Origin: Carallia brachiata
Taxonomy: Eukaryota; Streptophyta; Magnoliopsida; Malpighiales; Rhizophoraceae
Length of the DNA stretch: 64,000 nt
Assembly: GCA_021464245.1 (NCBI GenBank)
Contig: JADCRB010000021.1
Coordinates: 359,571 to 423,570, forward strand
Reading direction: 5' to 3'
Positions 1-11,300 of the stretch are shown piece after piece. Position 1 is the stretch's first letter. Each line of letters opens with the position of its first letter. Below the pieces are notes generated by a model. It made no database searches and was not told the origin of the DNA. It saw only the letters and a program-made list of their open reading frames with translations. Position numbers and translations under genes: made by a program.

Positions 1-2626
1 TCCTGTATAAGCACACAATGGATACATAACTTTCTGGACCTTTATAAAAAAAAATAGCAGAGAGAAATATTTAGAGAGGAAATTGTTCATCTTCTAGAAC
101 GATGACGTGAGGAAAGAAACTAAAAATTTTTTATTTGGAAAAAGGTGAAATGTGAGAGGAATGAAAATAATATTTGTTATAATTTCAATTTAACCCTTAT
201 ATTAAAATTGGTAAGTATTGATAAATAGAGTTAATATGAGTAAATTGGTCATTTTAGGAATCGAGTAAGGGAATGATAATTTTGCTCTAATTCGGTTAAA
301 AAATGGATTTAGTGGACTGGAGAGAAAAATTAATTTTCCTCTTCTTTAAGACATTTCCGGACACAAGCATACTTTCTTCTTCCCTTACATTCCTTTCCCC
401 TCCCCCTTTTCCTTCTCCTAAACATAATGTTAGGGGTAATGAACCTAAGATCATATATCTAACCCACATAATCCCAAATCGCCCCTTACCACTAGGTTAA
501 CTATGTGTCATTAGCATTTCCACTTAAGTTCTACATAGATACCGTTGAGATTATAAATCATAAATATTGTTGTATAAAACAATCGCTTGATATGAAATTC
601 AACTTTCTCATGTTTCCATAGATTGACATACAAGGTCAAAACAATTCCCATGGATTTCTTTTCTTCATATGTACTTTGCAAGTTCGAGTGGATTATATTG
701 ATCTTTGAAGGGACTACTCACCGTATGATTAAATAATAGATCTCTTGGATAATAGTGCATGAAGCATGACAGAATGAAATGAAAAATGGAAGAAATTACC
801 TGCTACTTCAATTATGTAACAATAAACTACGATAGAGATTATTTGAAACTGGAATAATATACAGTTGAACAAACCTTTTGAACTCGAGCAGTCAACCTTG
901 CCATTGTGCTCTTCAATTTCCGAACTCTATCCAGATTATAGCTACTGATCTGCATGTTTAAAAGACAAAAAGCAGGAGGAGGAGAGGAGTATGAAGATCA
1001 GGAAAGAAAAATGGTGACATAAAATGACTCACAACGCTCAAAAAATATTGACTTCTAAGGGATTTCACAAACTAAACAATATTACAAAGAGAGAAAAAAT
1101 AACACAGTAGATTGGCTTTCCCATGGATGGGTCAAGATGGCCATAAATGGCTACAAACCCACAGATAGCACAGCTACATATCCTCAAAAATTCCTCCAAC
1201 AGACAAAAGACAAACAACAGTGCGAACAAAAGAGCCACAGTAGTATAATTTGGGTCTTAAGCATGAGACGACATAATCTTACAATGCTCACCATAGACAT
1301 GTGATCTGTTATAATTTCAGTTCCCTGTCTTCTTACAGATTTTCACTCAAATTATTAACAATTATACGGATAAATTTTTTCACAGTTTGAGAGAAAACAA
1401 TGCAAAAATGTTGAGAGAAGGAAAAACAAAAAGGTACTGACCTTACAGGTAAGCTCATCCAAAGCAGGATAAGCAGCATTTTCGAGCTCTGTGGTACGTC
1501 CAGCTAGAAAACTACAAATGGCTTCCAATGCCACCTCCAGTGCCCGAAATTCAAACGGAGACTCTGTTTTGGATAGTCAAGATTAACTTAAAATTTGAAA
1601 TGGAAATTCCAATCTTGAGACACAAAAATGGAACCAAGCATGTTTCTGGGAGCATGTATTTCCATAAGAACAGACACAATCATCTTCTTTCAAAAAAAAA
1701 AAAAAAAAGAAAAAACTGCTCACCATCCTCTTCTCCGGCCTCAACATCATTTTGCTCATACGTATAATCATTCTCATCTACCTGGGCTTTAGGATTGGCC
1801 TTTACGTGAGCTAATCGCCTTTGTAGTTCATCGACCACAGGCATGACATTTTCATCAAGTGGATCTCGAAGAAACACCTATATCACATTTAAAAATAACA
1901 ACAGCAAAATCAATTGCCCACAAAGATTAAATGGAAATAATGACACAAGTACTTGACTGATTTGATTCAAGAAACCGCGACGGTGGGAAGTTGAGTTGCG
2001 AGATTTGAAGGAAAGTAAAATAGGTTAAATGCCATTTGATTAACAGAACCAGCTTGATTAAGCAAAAAGTTTCCACTTTCCGCATATGTGAAACAACAAC
2101 GCAAGAACTACAAAACTGAACCCAATAATTCAAACGCCTTCCAAGTCCCAAAACAACCAATACTTGGCCACCAATATTCCATTTTCAATATCTCAAAAGA
2201 TAGAAAAATTATATAAAGAAGAAAAAGAGGAACCCACTTACCTCCTCACAAGTTATGATTGCCTTAATATGCTGCAACTCGATAAAATCGAACACAAAGT
2301 AAGAAAAATAAAATAGAAAGTTAAAAAAAAAAAACAGAAAAAGAAAGAAAAATAATTAAACTGAAATTAAACCTCAAAATTCAAAACAATAGCCCGATCA
2401 CGGCCAAGAATGGCGGAGGGGTAGGACAAGAAGGGGTCGAGAATCCGAAGATCGCGACCGTGAATATGGGCGCGGTGGATGATGGATTGCTTGTCGGCGT
2501 CGAAAATCGTGCCTTGGCCTGTAGAGTCGACGACAATCCAGCTCCGGCTCGCCGTTCCTTCTTCTTCTTCGTCACCAACGCCGCTGCCGATGGGTCGGCC
2601 AGCACCACGTCGCCGTCCTTCTTCAT
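1..2626 (-). pseudogene. MRS2-2/MRS2-7-like Mg transporter, copy A (partial, frameshifted)
   Basis: This is the 5' half of a CorA/MRS2-type magnesium transporter gene; the remaining exons lie left of the window. Visible exons, in coding order, are 2373..2626, 2242..2271, 1724..1877, 1442..1563 and 875..949, all with GT-AG borders. They encode the family's N-terminal soluble domain: [17 protein letters not shown] text, the HIKAIIT exon, [32 protein letters not shown] and LDRVRKLKS. The chosen start matches copy B. Exon 1 is 254 bases against 255 in copy B. One base is missing near 2541-2550, which shifts the frame before the conserved [10 protein letters not shown] segment. Exons 2-5 are open, with a few changes such as Cys for Arg in the exon 2 TREE motif. 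The assignment to the family is firm; the pseudogene call rests on the frameshift, which could be a sequence error. Confidence 0.75.
90..500. repeat. Old MITE-like repeat in an MRS2 intron (copy A)
   Basis: A purine-rich left part and a pyrimidine-rich right part (cttccctt...cctcccccttttcc...aaacataatg) flank an AT-rich centre. A related version sits at 19,190-19,510 in copy B. The wording resembles the element at 14,456-14,939, whose ends read tgtttgg/ccaaaca. It was present before the segmental duplication. The ends are too decayed to define, so this is a weak call. Confidence 0.3.
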
Positions 2627-3506
2627 GGGACGTGAATCACATTTCCTCTGCCACTTAATAGAAAGAAGAATCTGAGAGTGCTTAAAAAAGGCTGCATTTT
2701 TTTTTTTTTTTGGGGTTGGAATCAAGGAGGTGAGGAGGAAACTGGGGAGGGAGGCGACTGAAGGAGTGGAAAACCTGCAGGCTTGGGCGGGAAATTGATT
2801 AATTAGTTATCAATCTCATCACATCAAATAATTGAGGCCTGATTAGTAACTTCCGTACACAAAGTCAAATTAATACGTTTTAGACGCCAATTCACATTAT
2901 CGTTACGTGCATATTTTTTATTTTTAACTTATAATAATTTAATATATACATTTAAGATAAAAATTTAATAGTAATTTTGTGTGTCTTCTTTTTATATTAG
3001 TATGGATTCGAGTCCTTTCACCATCGTCCAGTTTTAAATAAAAAGAAAATTTATGTCGAGGTGGAGTATTAGATTTTAAACTAGTTAACACTGAAGTTGC
3101 ACGTAGAAAATGTTCATTCAAATGCAACAATATTAAGTAGAAGATTTTTCTTATAAAAAAATTAAATAAAAGTCTATACTTTTTTTTTGATAAAAAAATT
3201 TAATATGTAGATTTATATTTGCGCCATGTCTAATTTTTAAATTAGCCTATTGTTTTTAGTTTAGAAAGTAGATTATCTTATTCCATTAAATTTTATCTTA
3301 AGACAAAGAAAAATATTTAATTAAATTCTTTGATTAACATATATCAACTTCCGTCCCAGTCCAAGCTAGCAATTGTCCAGGGCAGTAGATATCGTCCAGT
3401 TTCAGTAGGAAGCCATTGTCCAGTTTCATCGGGCAAAATAATAAATTTTGTTTCCGCGCATGGGTTTGTTCGACATGTGCTCCATCTAGATTATGGTTGA
3501 TGGTTC

Positions 3507-4331
3507 CTTTTTTTTTTTTTTTGACCAAAAGAAAGGTAGCATAACATTAAATAGAAATTGTCCAGTACGTGATCCAAACACAAGAAAAGTAGATCCAAAA
3601 CACACTATAAACATAAAATCAGCACCAACCCAACTCATTAATAATGATAGGCCCACTAACAAGCAAAAACCTAGAAATAGCAAGCCCAACTCAAAGACCT
3701 GATAAGCCTTAACCGTAGGTCATCGGGCAACCCGACCCAAACACTCAACGATCCTCCCCTAACTTGAGGAGAACCGGCACCGGTCGGACGCTGGTGCGAG
3801 CCTTAATTAGCCACAAATGGCCACTAGCCACCATGGCTTCAACACAGAGGCACAAGCTGGCTTCAACACAGAGACACAAGCTGACAGAAACTTCCGCCAA
3901 AACTTCATCAAGCAGGAGAAAGGCAAACAACAAGCACAGATCGGGGTTGTAGCCACCACTCAGAGCCCATCGCCGACAGCCGAACAAACGCTGACCTACA
4001 AAAGCAGACCCACCTAACGCTACTATACACGTCATGTCCCGAACAGCAAAAAACACCACACCTTCCTCACCCCCTCGCTGACAGTAACAAAAGAGAAGGC
4101 AGAGAAAGATCGTCCCCCAAACCGCAACCAACAATAGAAGAGCTTGAAAACCACGAAACACCAAAAGAAAACCCAACTATGAGGCAGCGAGGCCCCACAA
4201 CCAGCCCACCAAGGGGCACGAACAACCACCGGCACGCCAACAACAAGTGGAGTCGACACACTGCTCTTGGTGCACGATAACAAGATCGCACGCACGATAG
4301 CAGATCTTTCTTTTTAAATCCCACAAGCTGC
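3507..4331 (-). mobile_element. Poly(A)-tailed non-LTR retroposon insertion
   Basis: This 825-bp insertion is present in block A and absent at the matching site in block B (about 22,490). It is flanked by a 10-bp direct repeat, ttgatggttc, at 3497-3506 and 4332-4341. On the minus strand it ends in a poly(A) run (the poly(T) at 3508-3522), as expected from target-primed reverse transcription. The body is GC-richer than its surroundings and has long open stretches on the minus strand, but I recognise no endonuclease or reverse transcriptase domain. A 5'-truncated or internally deleted LINE is the likeliest identity; a long SINE-like element is possible. Confidence 0.7.
3835..3882. repeat. 24-bp tandem duplication, two units
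   Basis: Two adjacent units, 3835-3858 and 3859-3882, differ at one base (ggcttcaacacagaggcac / ggcttcaacacagagacac). They lie inside the retroposon insertion and keep reading frame. Confidence 0.85.
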
Positions 4332-4365
4332 TTGATGGTTCGTTTTCACATCCCACTTAATTAAT

Positions 4366-4864
4366 GGGATATGCATTTATTTAGTTCTAAATTTTTAGAT
4401 TTTTTTTCATTCAAATCCTAAACTTTTTTGAAATTTCATTTCAATCTTAACCTTTTGATTTTGCTCCAAATCAGTCATTCCGTTATTCAAACCGTTATAA
4501 ATTACTGTTGACTAACGAAAATTTTTTTAAAAAGGTAAAATATATTATTTAAATTTTTTTTACTATAAAATGCTTGTATTTTACTCTTAAATAGTAACAT
4601 GTAAGTTGAGATTTTAGATTTTTTTATGTTTTTATTTTTTTAAGATTACACAGTGTATTTTTATTAATTAGTGAATTAAAATAATGTATTTTACTTTTTT
4701 TTTAAAATTTTCATTAGTCAACAGTAATTTTTAACGGTTTGACTAACAGAATGACTAATTTGGAGTAAAATTAAAAAAATTTAGAACTGAAATAAAATCT
4801 CAAAAAAATTTAAAATTTAAATAAAAAAACTTAAAAATTTAAAATTAAATAAATGTATATCCCC
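4366..4864. mobile_element. Foldback MITE with long inverted arms
   Basis: This ~499-bp AT-rich insertion is present in block A and absent from block B. The ends are inverted copies: left gggatatgcatttattta, right end read in reverse ggggatatacatttattta. The inverted similarity runs far inward; the arms share text such as caaatcagtcatt and gttgactaa, so most of the element could fold into a hairpin. The flanks carry ttaat on each side (4361-4365, 4865-4869), a probable target duplication. It has no coding capacity. The superfamily is not assigned. Confidence 0.8.
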
Positions 4865-5769
4865 TTAATATAACATAGTGACAGTCGAGTGATGCACGCA
4901 GCACGCATCAAGGTTATTCCGCTTTGTCCATTTTAAATGATCTAATAACGTTTAATCCGTACTCTTATGACTGCATAGACCTGAATTATTGAGCCAAATA
5001 TTTGTATTTATTTCTGGGTCAACTGTTATTTTATAGTAATTTATTGAATAAATAGCTCACATAATAAATAAATGTCAAATTTTTATTTTTTTCGAGTGAA
5101 AAAAAGAGAAAATAAGAATAATATCTCAATAATTTTATTAAAGAATACTGCACCTATATTTAGAAAGATATATCCAATCAAGATAATTAAGACATAAAAT
5201 GCATCAAACTGGACGTCAAAATGCATCAGATTAAACGTTAGTTTAACACCCCATCAGCGGAAACCTATCCGTCGACGTGCGAACTTCATACCATTGAGAG
5301 CTAGACGTGATTAGATAGCACCATATGAATATTAATATTGTACGTTCGTTCTCTTTTTCATTTCTCTTGATGATAAGACAACCGTTTCATTAATAGATTG
5401 TGGAATTTGTATCCATATCGCAGAGTTCATTCAAAAGGTATCATGCAGAAAATACACAAAGATGTCCTCGTATATTATCATGACAGATAATTATCTACTC
5501 AATTCACATAAACGTCTCCAATGAGATTTCCCTAGAAGAAACATAGTCCATGAGAAAAATATATACTGCATAAACCACCAAAACAAAAAGAAAAACCCAT
5601 TTTCCAATGGAGGCTACAGGGGTCGCGTATTGTCAGACAAAACAACTGAAAAGCTTGAGTACTGATATCAATGGACAATAATTTATCTTCTTGTAGAAGA
5701 CTGAATGTGGCCGACCCTGGAGGAGTGGGAGTCGGAAGCTTTCACCAAACCTCAGCCTTTGTTAACCCT

Positions 5770-7412
5770 TCAGGCCATCACTGCAGAGGTCTGCAAGCGG
5801 TCAACAAAATCTTGCAAGCTCAGACTATCAGTGAGTATAATTTCTGAACCATCTGTGTATGTTGAGTTCTGAGTGACAGATGGCTTAAACTTGGCAAGAA
5901 GAAACCAGGCCTGACTTCCCTGCTGGTCACATTCTATCATTTGGGGGGTGGAACTCGGCTAGACACAAACTTCTGTCCCTCCTCTTCAGTAGCTTCCAAC
6001 AGCTTCCTCAGATTCTCGTGATTGGGATCTTTCTGGTAATTGAACCTCCTCCACGGAGCAAATTTGAACCCATAATGTATTACCACATGAAAGTAAGTGT
6101 CAAACAGTAAAATCACATGAGGCGAGACAGAGCAAAGATCCAGGAGGACAGGAAATGGAGGCCCATCAAAAGAATACTGAAAAAGCATTGGCTGTACCAT
6201 AATGAGGGATCCCACTATCCCTTAACGGTTCAGCATCAGGAGAAAGAAAGCAGTTTCATCAGGAGTGCTGTGGAAGACGTGAATAAATTGGGACCTCCTC
6301 AGGTAATACAGGAACCGCGGACAAAGACAGAAGATGGAAGACAGGCGGAAGGAAAATAGATCTTCCTGAGTATAACAAATTAGGTTATCATCTAGCCATC
6401 TGATGACATCTCGAGCATAGCATGTCTCTGCTCCATGGATGGCAAGTCTAGCCATGATGGAAACTACTGCTTCCGGATCCAAAGCAGGAGTAATTTCTAA
6501 TGACTAGTTTCCTGCCCATCTACTTGCAGCAGTGGTCATTCTTTTTGGAATCCCAATCTTTTGATGCCGGTAACATGTTGTAAACTGTATGAAAAATGCG
6601 GACCCAGTGTGGGCAAAATGCGGACCCAGTGTGGGCCTTCAACTCTCCAACTTAAAAAAAGAAAACTTTGCATGTTTTTCTGTTAATGTACCCAACTTCC
6701 TAATAAAGATGCCACCCTCCCCGGTCTCACGGACATGACTAAATCACTCTTCTTCCGAAGAGAAAGACAAGGTCGAAGTACTCCACGGACATTCAACTTT
6801 TGTAGTAGTCACCCACCCACCACCGCAATATTTAAATCAAAGTACATCTTCAGATTCCCCTCTTCGTCAGGACTGAATATGTGCTACATCTATTTTCCGA
6901 ATTCGTCCAACTTAAACAACTCCCTTAATATCATAAATCCATCCGAGTTCTCCAAAGAACTTTTTAACTCTGCTACGCCAAATTGATCAAGAGAACAAGC
7001 AAATAAATCAAGAACAACAATAGCATCAGATAGCCTCTGTGATGACCGTTTGCACAAGCTGCACGATTTCATATAAAGAAGCACATATCCATTTAAAAGT
7101 TTCTCTATGAATTATGATAGCAATGCTGAGATCTGACTCCCCCACCTAAGCCCAGAGTTGCAGGTCCAGATGTGAAGACCGGAATCCTCGAGCCTGCATT
7201 CGCTGAACATCCTTCAGGAGGAAGTCCAAATGCAAACTGATAATTGCTGCTCCGGTGTATCTTTAATTGCAACGGCCAGGAACTGGTGGCGCTAAAGAAT
7301 GGATTTCTTCAATTGCAGTGGTAATATTGAACTCACATTCATATATGGGTAGTAAAAAAAAACATTGCTTTTAGAAAAATGGTGTCTTTCCAAATTGCTA
7401 CAGCTTGGAACC
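5770..7412 (-). pseudogene. SEC23-like retrocopy, block A (decayed)
   Basis: The minus strand carries, in collinear order, fragments of a plant SEC23, the GTPase-activating subunit of the COPII coat. Recognisable pieces are [19 protein letters not shown] (near 7,330), PPEGCSANAGSRI and FTSGPATLG (~7,170-7,220), LDLFACSLDQFGVAELK (~6,990), a ring of GVLRPCLSL (~6,760), [12 protein letters not shown] (~6,580), [10 protein letters not shown] (~6,440), [14 protein letters not shown]-like text (~6,290), and a C-terminus ending at the TGA 5770-5772. No introns interrupt it, which suggests a processed copy. It is broken by several stops (for example a TAA near 6,222) and frameshifts (for example an extra C near 5,940). 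It is clearly not functional. Only its 5' half has a counterpart in block B. Confidence 0.8.
6593..6636. repeat. 22-bp tandem duplication, two units
   Basis: Two perfect adjacent units, 6593-6614 and 6615-6636 (aaaatgcggacccagtgtgg plus gc), lie within the SEC23-like pseudogene. Confidence 0.9.
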
Positions 7413-7811
7413 ATGTATTTTCTAACCTCATTAGAAGTATGATTGCCTTATGAGCTGCAGAAGGATAAAACCCATGAAACCCAACACACACATATATAAA
7501 GGAGGAAAAGAAACACACTGACCTCCTCAGAAGTTATGATCCCCTTAATGTGCTGCACCAAACACGAAGTAAGCACCCCCCGAAAAAAAAAAACAAAAAA
7601 AAACGGAAATTGAGAAAAAGTAGGGAAAAAAAAAAAAAAAAGAAAAAGACCTCCAAGTTCAAAACAATAGCCCTCTCACGGCCAAGAATTGTGGAGGGAT
7701 AAGACAACAGGGGATCGAAAATCCGGAGATCGCGAGCGTGAATCTGCACGCGGTGCATGATCGATTGTTTGTCGGCATCGAGAATGGTGCCCCGGCCTGT
7801 AGCGTGGACGA

Positions 7812-7816
7812 GAAAC
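7812..7816. repeat. Target-site duplication of the copia element (left)
   Basis: GAAAC here is repeated at 12744-12748 directly after the 3' LTR. A 5-bp duplication is typical of LTR retrotransposon integration. Confidence 0.95.
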
Positions 7817-8232
7817 TGAAGAATCCTGTGGTGCTGCCATTTTGCCTTCAAGCAGCTGAGTTTGTTTTTTGTCTCAACAAAGTGACAGTTATGACCGTTG
7901 GTATTGTTGCTGAAGCTGGATTGGTTTATTTTTAAAGTCTATTATGTAATGATGTTCTTCAGAAAAATGATGTAAGCATGTGCAGCTAAGTTCAAACATA
8001 TTTGAACTTGTTTTGTAATTTAAATTCAAACTCAAATGCTGTCAATCAAGTAACAGCTAATGTACTTGTACTATGTAATTATATATTGAACAAGCAAGCT
8101 GCAATGGGTGGCTAATCAAGCCATTTTTCTGTAACTTCTTTTTCATTCTCTCTCTCGTTTGTGCCCACTCACAAACACACAAACACATGATTTGAACCAT
8201 TTCAGCAAAGTGTGTACAATTAAAAACCTTCA
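7817..8232 (+). repeat. 5' LTR of copia element
   Basis: It starts TGAAGAATCCTG and ends AAAACCTTCA. It differs from the 3' LTR by T/C in ttttgtctcaac, A/G in tttttaaagtc, and one extra A near the end. A CT-rich stretch and a long poly-pyrimidine precede the end; promoter position is not defined. Confidence 0.97.
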
Positions 8233-8235
8233 GAC

Positions 8236-8248
8236 TGGTATCAGAGCA
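8236..8248 (+). other. Primer binding site (initiator tRNA-Met type)
   Basis: TGGTATCAGAGCA lies 3 bases after the 5' LTR. This is the common plant copia primer binding site, complementary to the 3' end of initiator tRNA-Met. Confidence 0.92.
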
Positions 8249-8361
8249 GAAGATCCTTCTGTGATCAGTACATTTAAGAGAGAAGAGAGTAAAAACACTT
8301 GTGAGGGAGTGGTAAAATCAGAGTGCAAGTAAACACAAAAACCAAAAACCAAGTTCTTAAA

Positions 8362-11300
8362 ATGGCCTCAGCAAATTTTCAGCCACAACCTCCACCAAAG
8401 TTCACTGGTGAGAACTTCACACAATGGACAGTCATGATGAAGACATACCTGAGGGCTTTTGACCTCTGGGAAGTGACAGAGAGTGGCATTGATGCAGCAC
8501 CTCTACCTCCAAATCCCACATTAACTCAAATCAAACACCATAGTGAGCAAGCATCCAAAAAATACAAGGCACTTACCTGCATTCAAACGGCAGTGTCTGA
8601 GCCAATTTTCAACAGGATTATGGCCTGTGAATCAGCAAAGGAAGCCTGGGATCGACTAAAGGAGGAGTATGGAGGCAGTCAAAGAACAAGAACAATGCAG
8701 CTACTCAATCTCAGAAGGCATATGAAATGCTGAAGATGAAAGAATCTGAAACTATAAAAGATTATAGTGACAGATTATTGAATATTGTAAATCAAATCAG
8801 GGTGCTTGGAGAAGATTTCCCTGATAAGAATGTTGTCCAAAAGGTTCTAGTGAGTATTCCAGAGAGGTTTGAGGCCAAAATTTCCTCTTTGGAAGACTCA
8901 AAAGACTTGAATGCTATCAGCTTGGGTGAGCTGATCAGTGCCCTTCAAGCTACTGAGCAGAGAAGGTTTTTAAGACAAGAAGATGCACCTGAAGCAGCTT
9001 TACAAGCCAGTCACAAGTTCAAACATCAAACAAAGGGCAAACAAGGAAAGAAGCAGCATGATAAAGACACTGAATCCAACAGAACAGGTGGCAAAAAGCA
9101 ACATCCTCCATGTGATCACTGCAAGAAAACTAGTCATGTGTCTAAAAATTGTTGGAGGAGACCTGACCTGGTATGCAAGGTATGCAACAAAAGGGGCCAT
9201 TCTGAAAAAATCTGCTGGCACAAAGATAAACAGCAACATCAACCCCAACAACAACAACAAAAGCCACAACAATCCAAGCAAGAAGCTCAGCTGGCAGGAG
9301 AGGAGCAGTATGCTGAAGAGCAGCTTTTCATGGCAGCCTCAGTTGTCCAAAAATCTCATATTGGAGTTTGGTTGGTTGACAGTGGGTGCACAAACCACAT
9401 GTCACCAAACCTTGCCATTTTCAAAAACATTGACAGGTCCTTTAAATCTCAAGTGAAGATTGGGAATGGAGATATGCTGCAGGTTCATGGCAAGGGCACT
9501 GCAATGGTTGAAACTGACACAGGTATCAAACTAATCAATGAAGTGTTGTTTGTACCTCATATCAGTCAGAATCTAATCAGTGTTGGCCAGCTCCTAGAAA
9601 AAGGCTTTACTGTTCTATTCAAAGACAAATCATGTGTTATTACTGATGCTGCTGGTGCACATATCATTTCTGTACCCATGAACAGAAAATGTTTTCATGT
9701 AAATACAAAAAGCCTGCCATATATTGCCTTACCTGTTGCTGTTGATGAATCTGTCTTGTGGCACAAGAGACTTGGCCACTTTCACTATACTGGAATTCAA
9801 AAATTACAAGAAAAGGAAACTTGTGCATGATTTGCCTGATTTTGTTAAACCTAATGATGTCTGTAGAGCCTGTCAGTTGGGAAAGCAGACAAGACTTTCT
9901 TTTGCTTCCAATCAATCTTGCAGGGCTAGAGAGAGGTTGCAACTGATTTACTCAGACCTCTGTGGACCAATGAGTGTTGACTCATTGAGTGGAAGCAAGT
10001 ACTATATCATCTTTGTTGATGACTTTACAAGATTCATATGGATCTATTTTCTGAAATTCAAATCAGAAGTTCCAGCTATCTTTCAGAAGTTTAAAGTTTG
10101 GATTGAAAGGCAGTCCAATCTTGTAATCAAGGCCATCAGAACTGATAATGGTTCAGAATTTACATCTGAAACATTTAGACAAATATGCATTTCAGCTGGC
10201 ATTCAACAACAGTTTACAGCTCCTTATACCCCACAGCAAAATGGGGTCAGTGAAAGGAAAAACAGGAGCATAATGGAGATGGCCAGATGTCTGATGTCAG
10301 AAAAGGATCTCCCTAAGTGTTTTTGGGCAGAAGCTGCTGCCACTTCTGTTATATTTTAAACAGATTGCCCACAAAGGCACTCACCAATTCAACACCATTT
10401 GAAGCATGGTTTGCCTTCAGACCCTCCTTAAAACATTTAAGGGTGTTTGGAAGTGTGTGTTATGTACATGTAACAAGTGCCAAGAGGAGCAAACTGGACC
10501 ACAAAGCTTCAGTTGCAGTGTTCATTGGTTACACAAATGCAACAAACACCTACAAGGTTTATTTTCCTGGTTCTGAAAAAGTTGCTGTAACCAGAGATTT
10601 GAAGTTCAATGAGAATGAAAAATGGAGCTGGACCTCTTCTAAGGTTGAACAAGATGTGAATCAAAGCTCTCACATTCAGAAAGTTCAAATATATGATCTT
10701 GATTCCTCAGAAGAAGATGTTGATGATCTTCCAATCAGGGGTACAAGATCCCTTGCTGATGTGTATGAAAGATGCAACTATGCAGTCATGGAGCCTGTTA
10801 CCTATGAAGAAGCACTAAATTTGCAGAATGGAGGAATGCAATGCAAGAAGAATTGGATTCTATTGACAAGAATGCAACTTGGATTCTGGTATCCAAACCA
10901 GAACAGAAAAAGGCCCTAGCTGTCAAGTGGATCTACAGGGTAAAACTCAATGCAGATGGATCCATCAATAAATTTAAGGCAAGGCTTGTGGCCAAAGGCT
11001 TCTCTCAGCAGCCTGGAATAGATTTTACAGAAACTTTTGCCCCTGTGGCAAGGTTGGACACCATAAAGCTCTTGCTTGCAGCTGCTGCTCACAAGAAGTG
11101 GTTCATACATCAGCTAGATGTTAAATCTGCCTTCCTGAATGGTGTGCTTCAGGAGGAGATTTATGTTCATCAACCTGAAGGCTTTGTTAAGAAAGGTGAA
11201 GAGGAGAAAGTTTACTTGTTGAAGAAAGCACTTTATGGACTTAAACAGGCACCAAGGGCCTGGTATGCAAGAATCCATGAATATTTTCTAAAACTTGGAT

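Larger units (their letters stand above)
1..7425. repeat. Segmental direct repeat, block A
   Basis: Read base by base, this stretch matches 19,084-24,010 in the same orientation. The match begins at the first base of the window, so the duplicated unit extends further left. It carries MRS2 copy A and a SEC23-like sequence. Compared with block B it holds two insertions (3,507-4,331 and 4,366-4,864), keeps ~1.1 kb of SEC23-like sequence that B lacks (about 5,660-6,750), and has ~170 bp more in the intron near 1,140-1,330. Similarity stops near 7,425, after a shared 'ggaaccatgt'. The scattered substitutions show that the duplication is old. Confidence 0.85.

Noticed and set aside
3745..4176. Open frame of 143 codons on the minus strand
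   Set aside because: It lies entirely within the poly(A)-tailed insertion, is very hydrophobic from GT-rich composition, and contains a recent 24-bp duplication; it is not a host gene.
5660..6750. Reading the extra 1.1 kb of block A as an independent insertion
   Set aside because: The SEC23-like sequence runs collinearly through both of its edges, so a deletion in block B explains it better.
6735..6986. Plus-strand frame shared in part with 23,270-23,512
   Set aside because: The conserved text is on the minus strand (SEC23-like); the plus-strand frame is its complement.
8983..9456. Alternative plus-strand frame of 157 codons
   Set aside because: It is the shifted frame of the copia gag region; the zinc knuckles and protease motif are in another frame.
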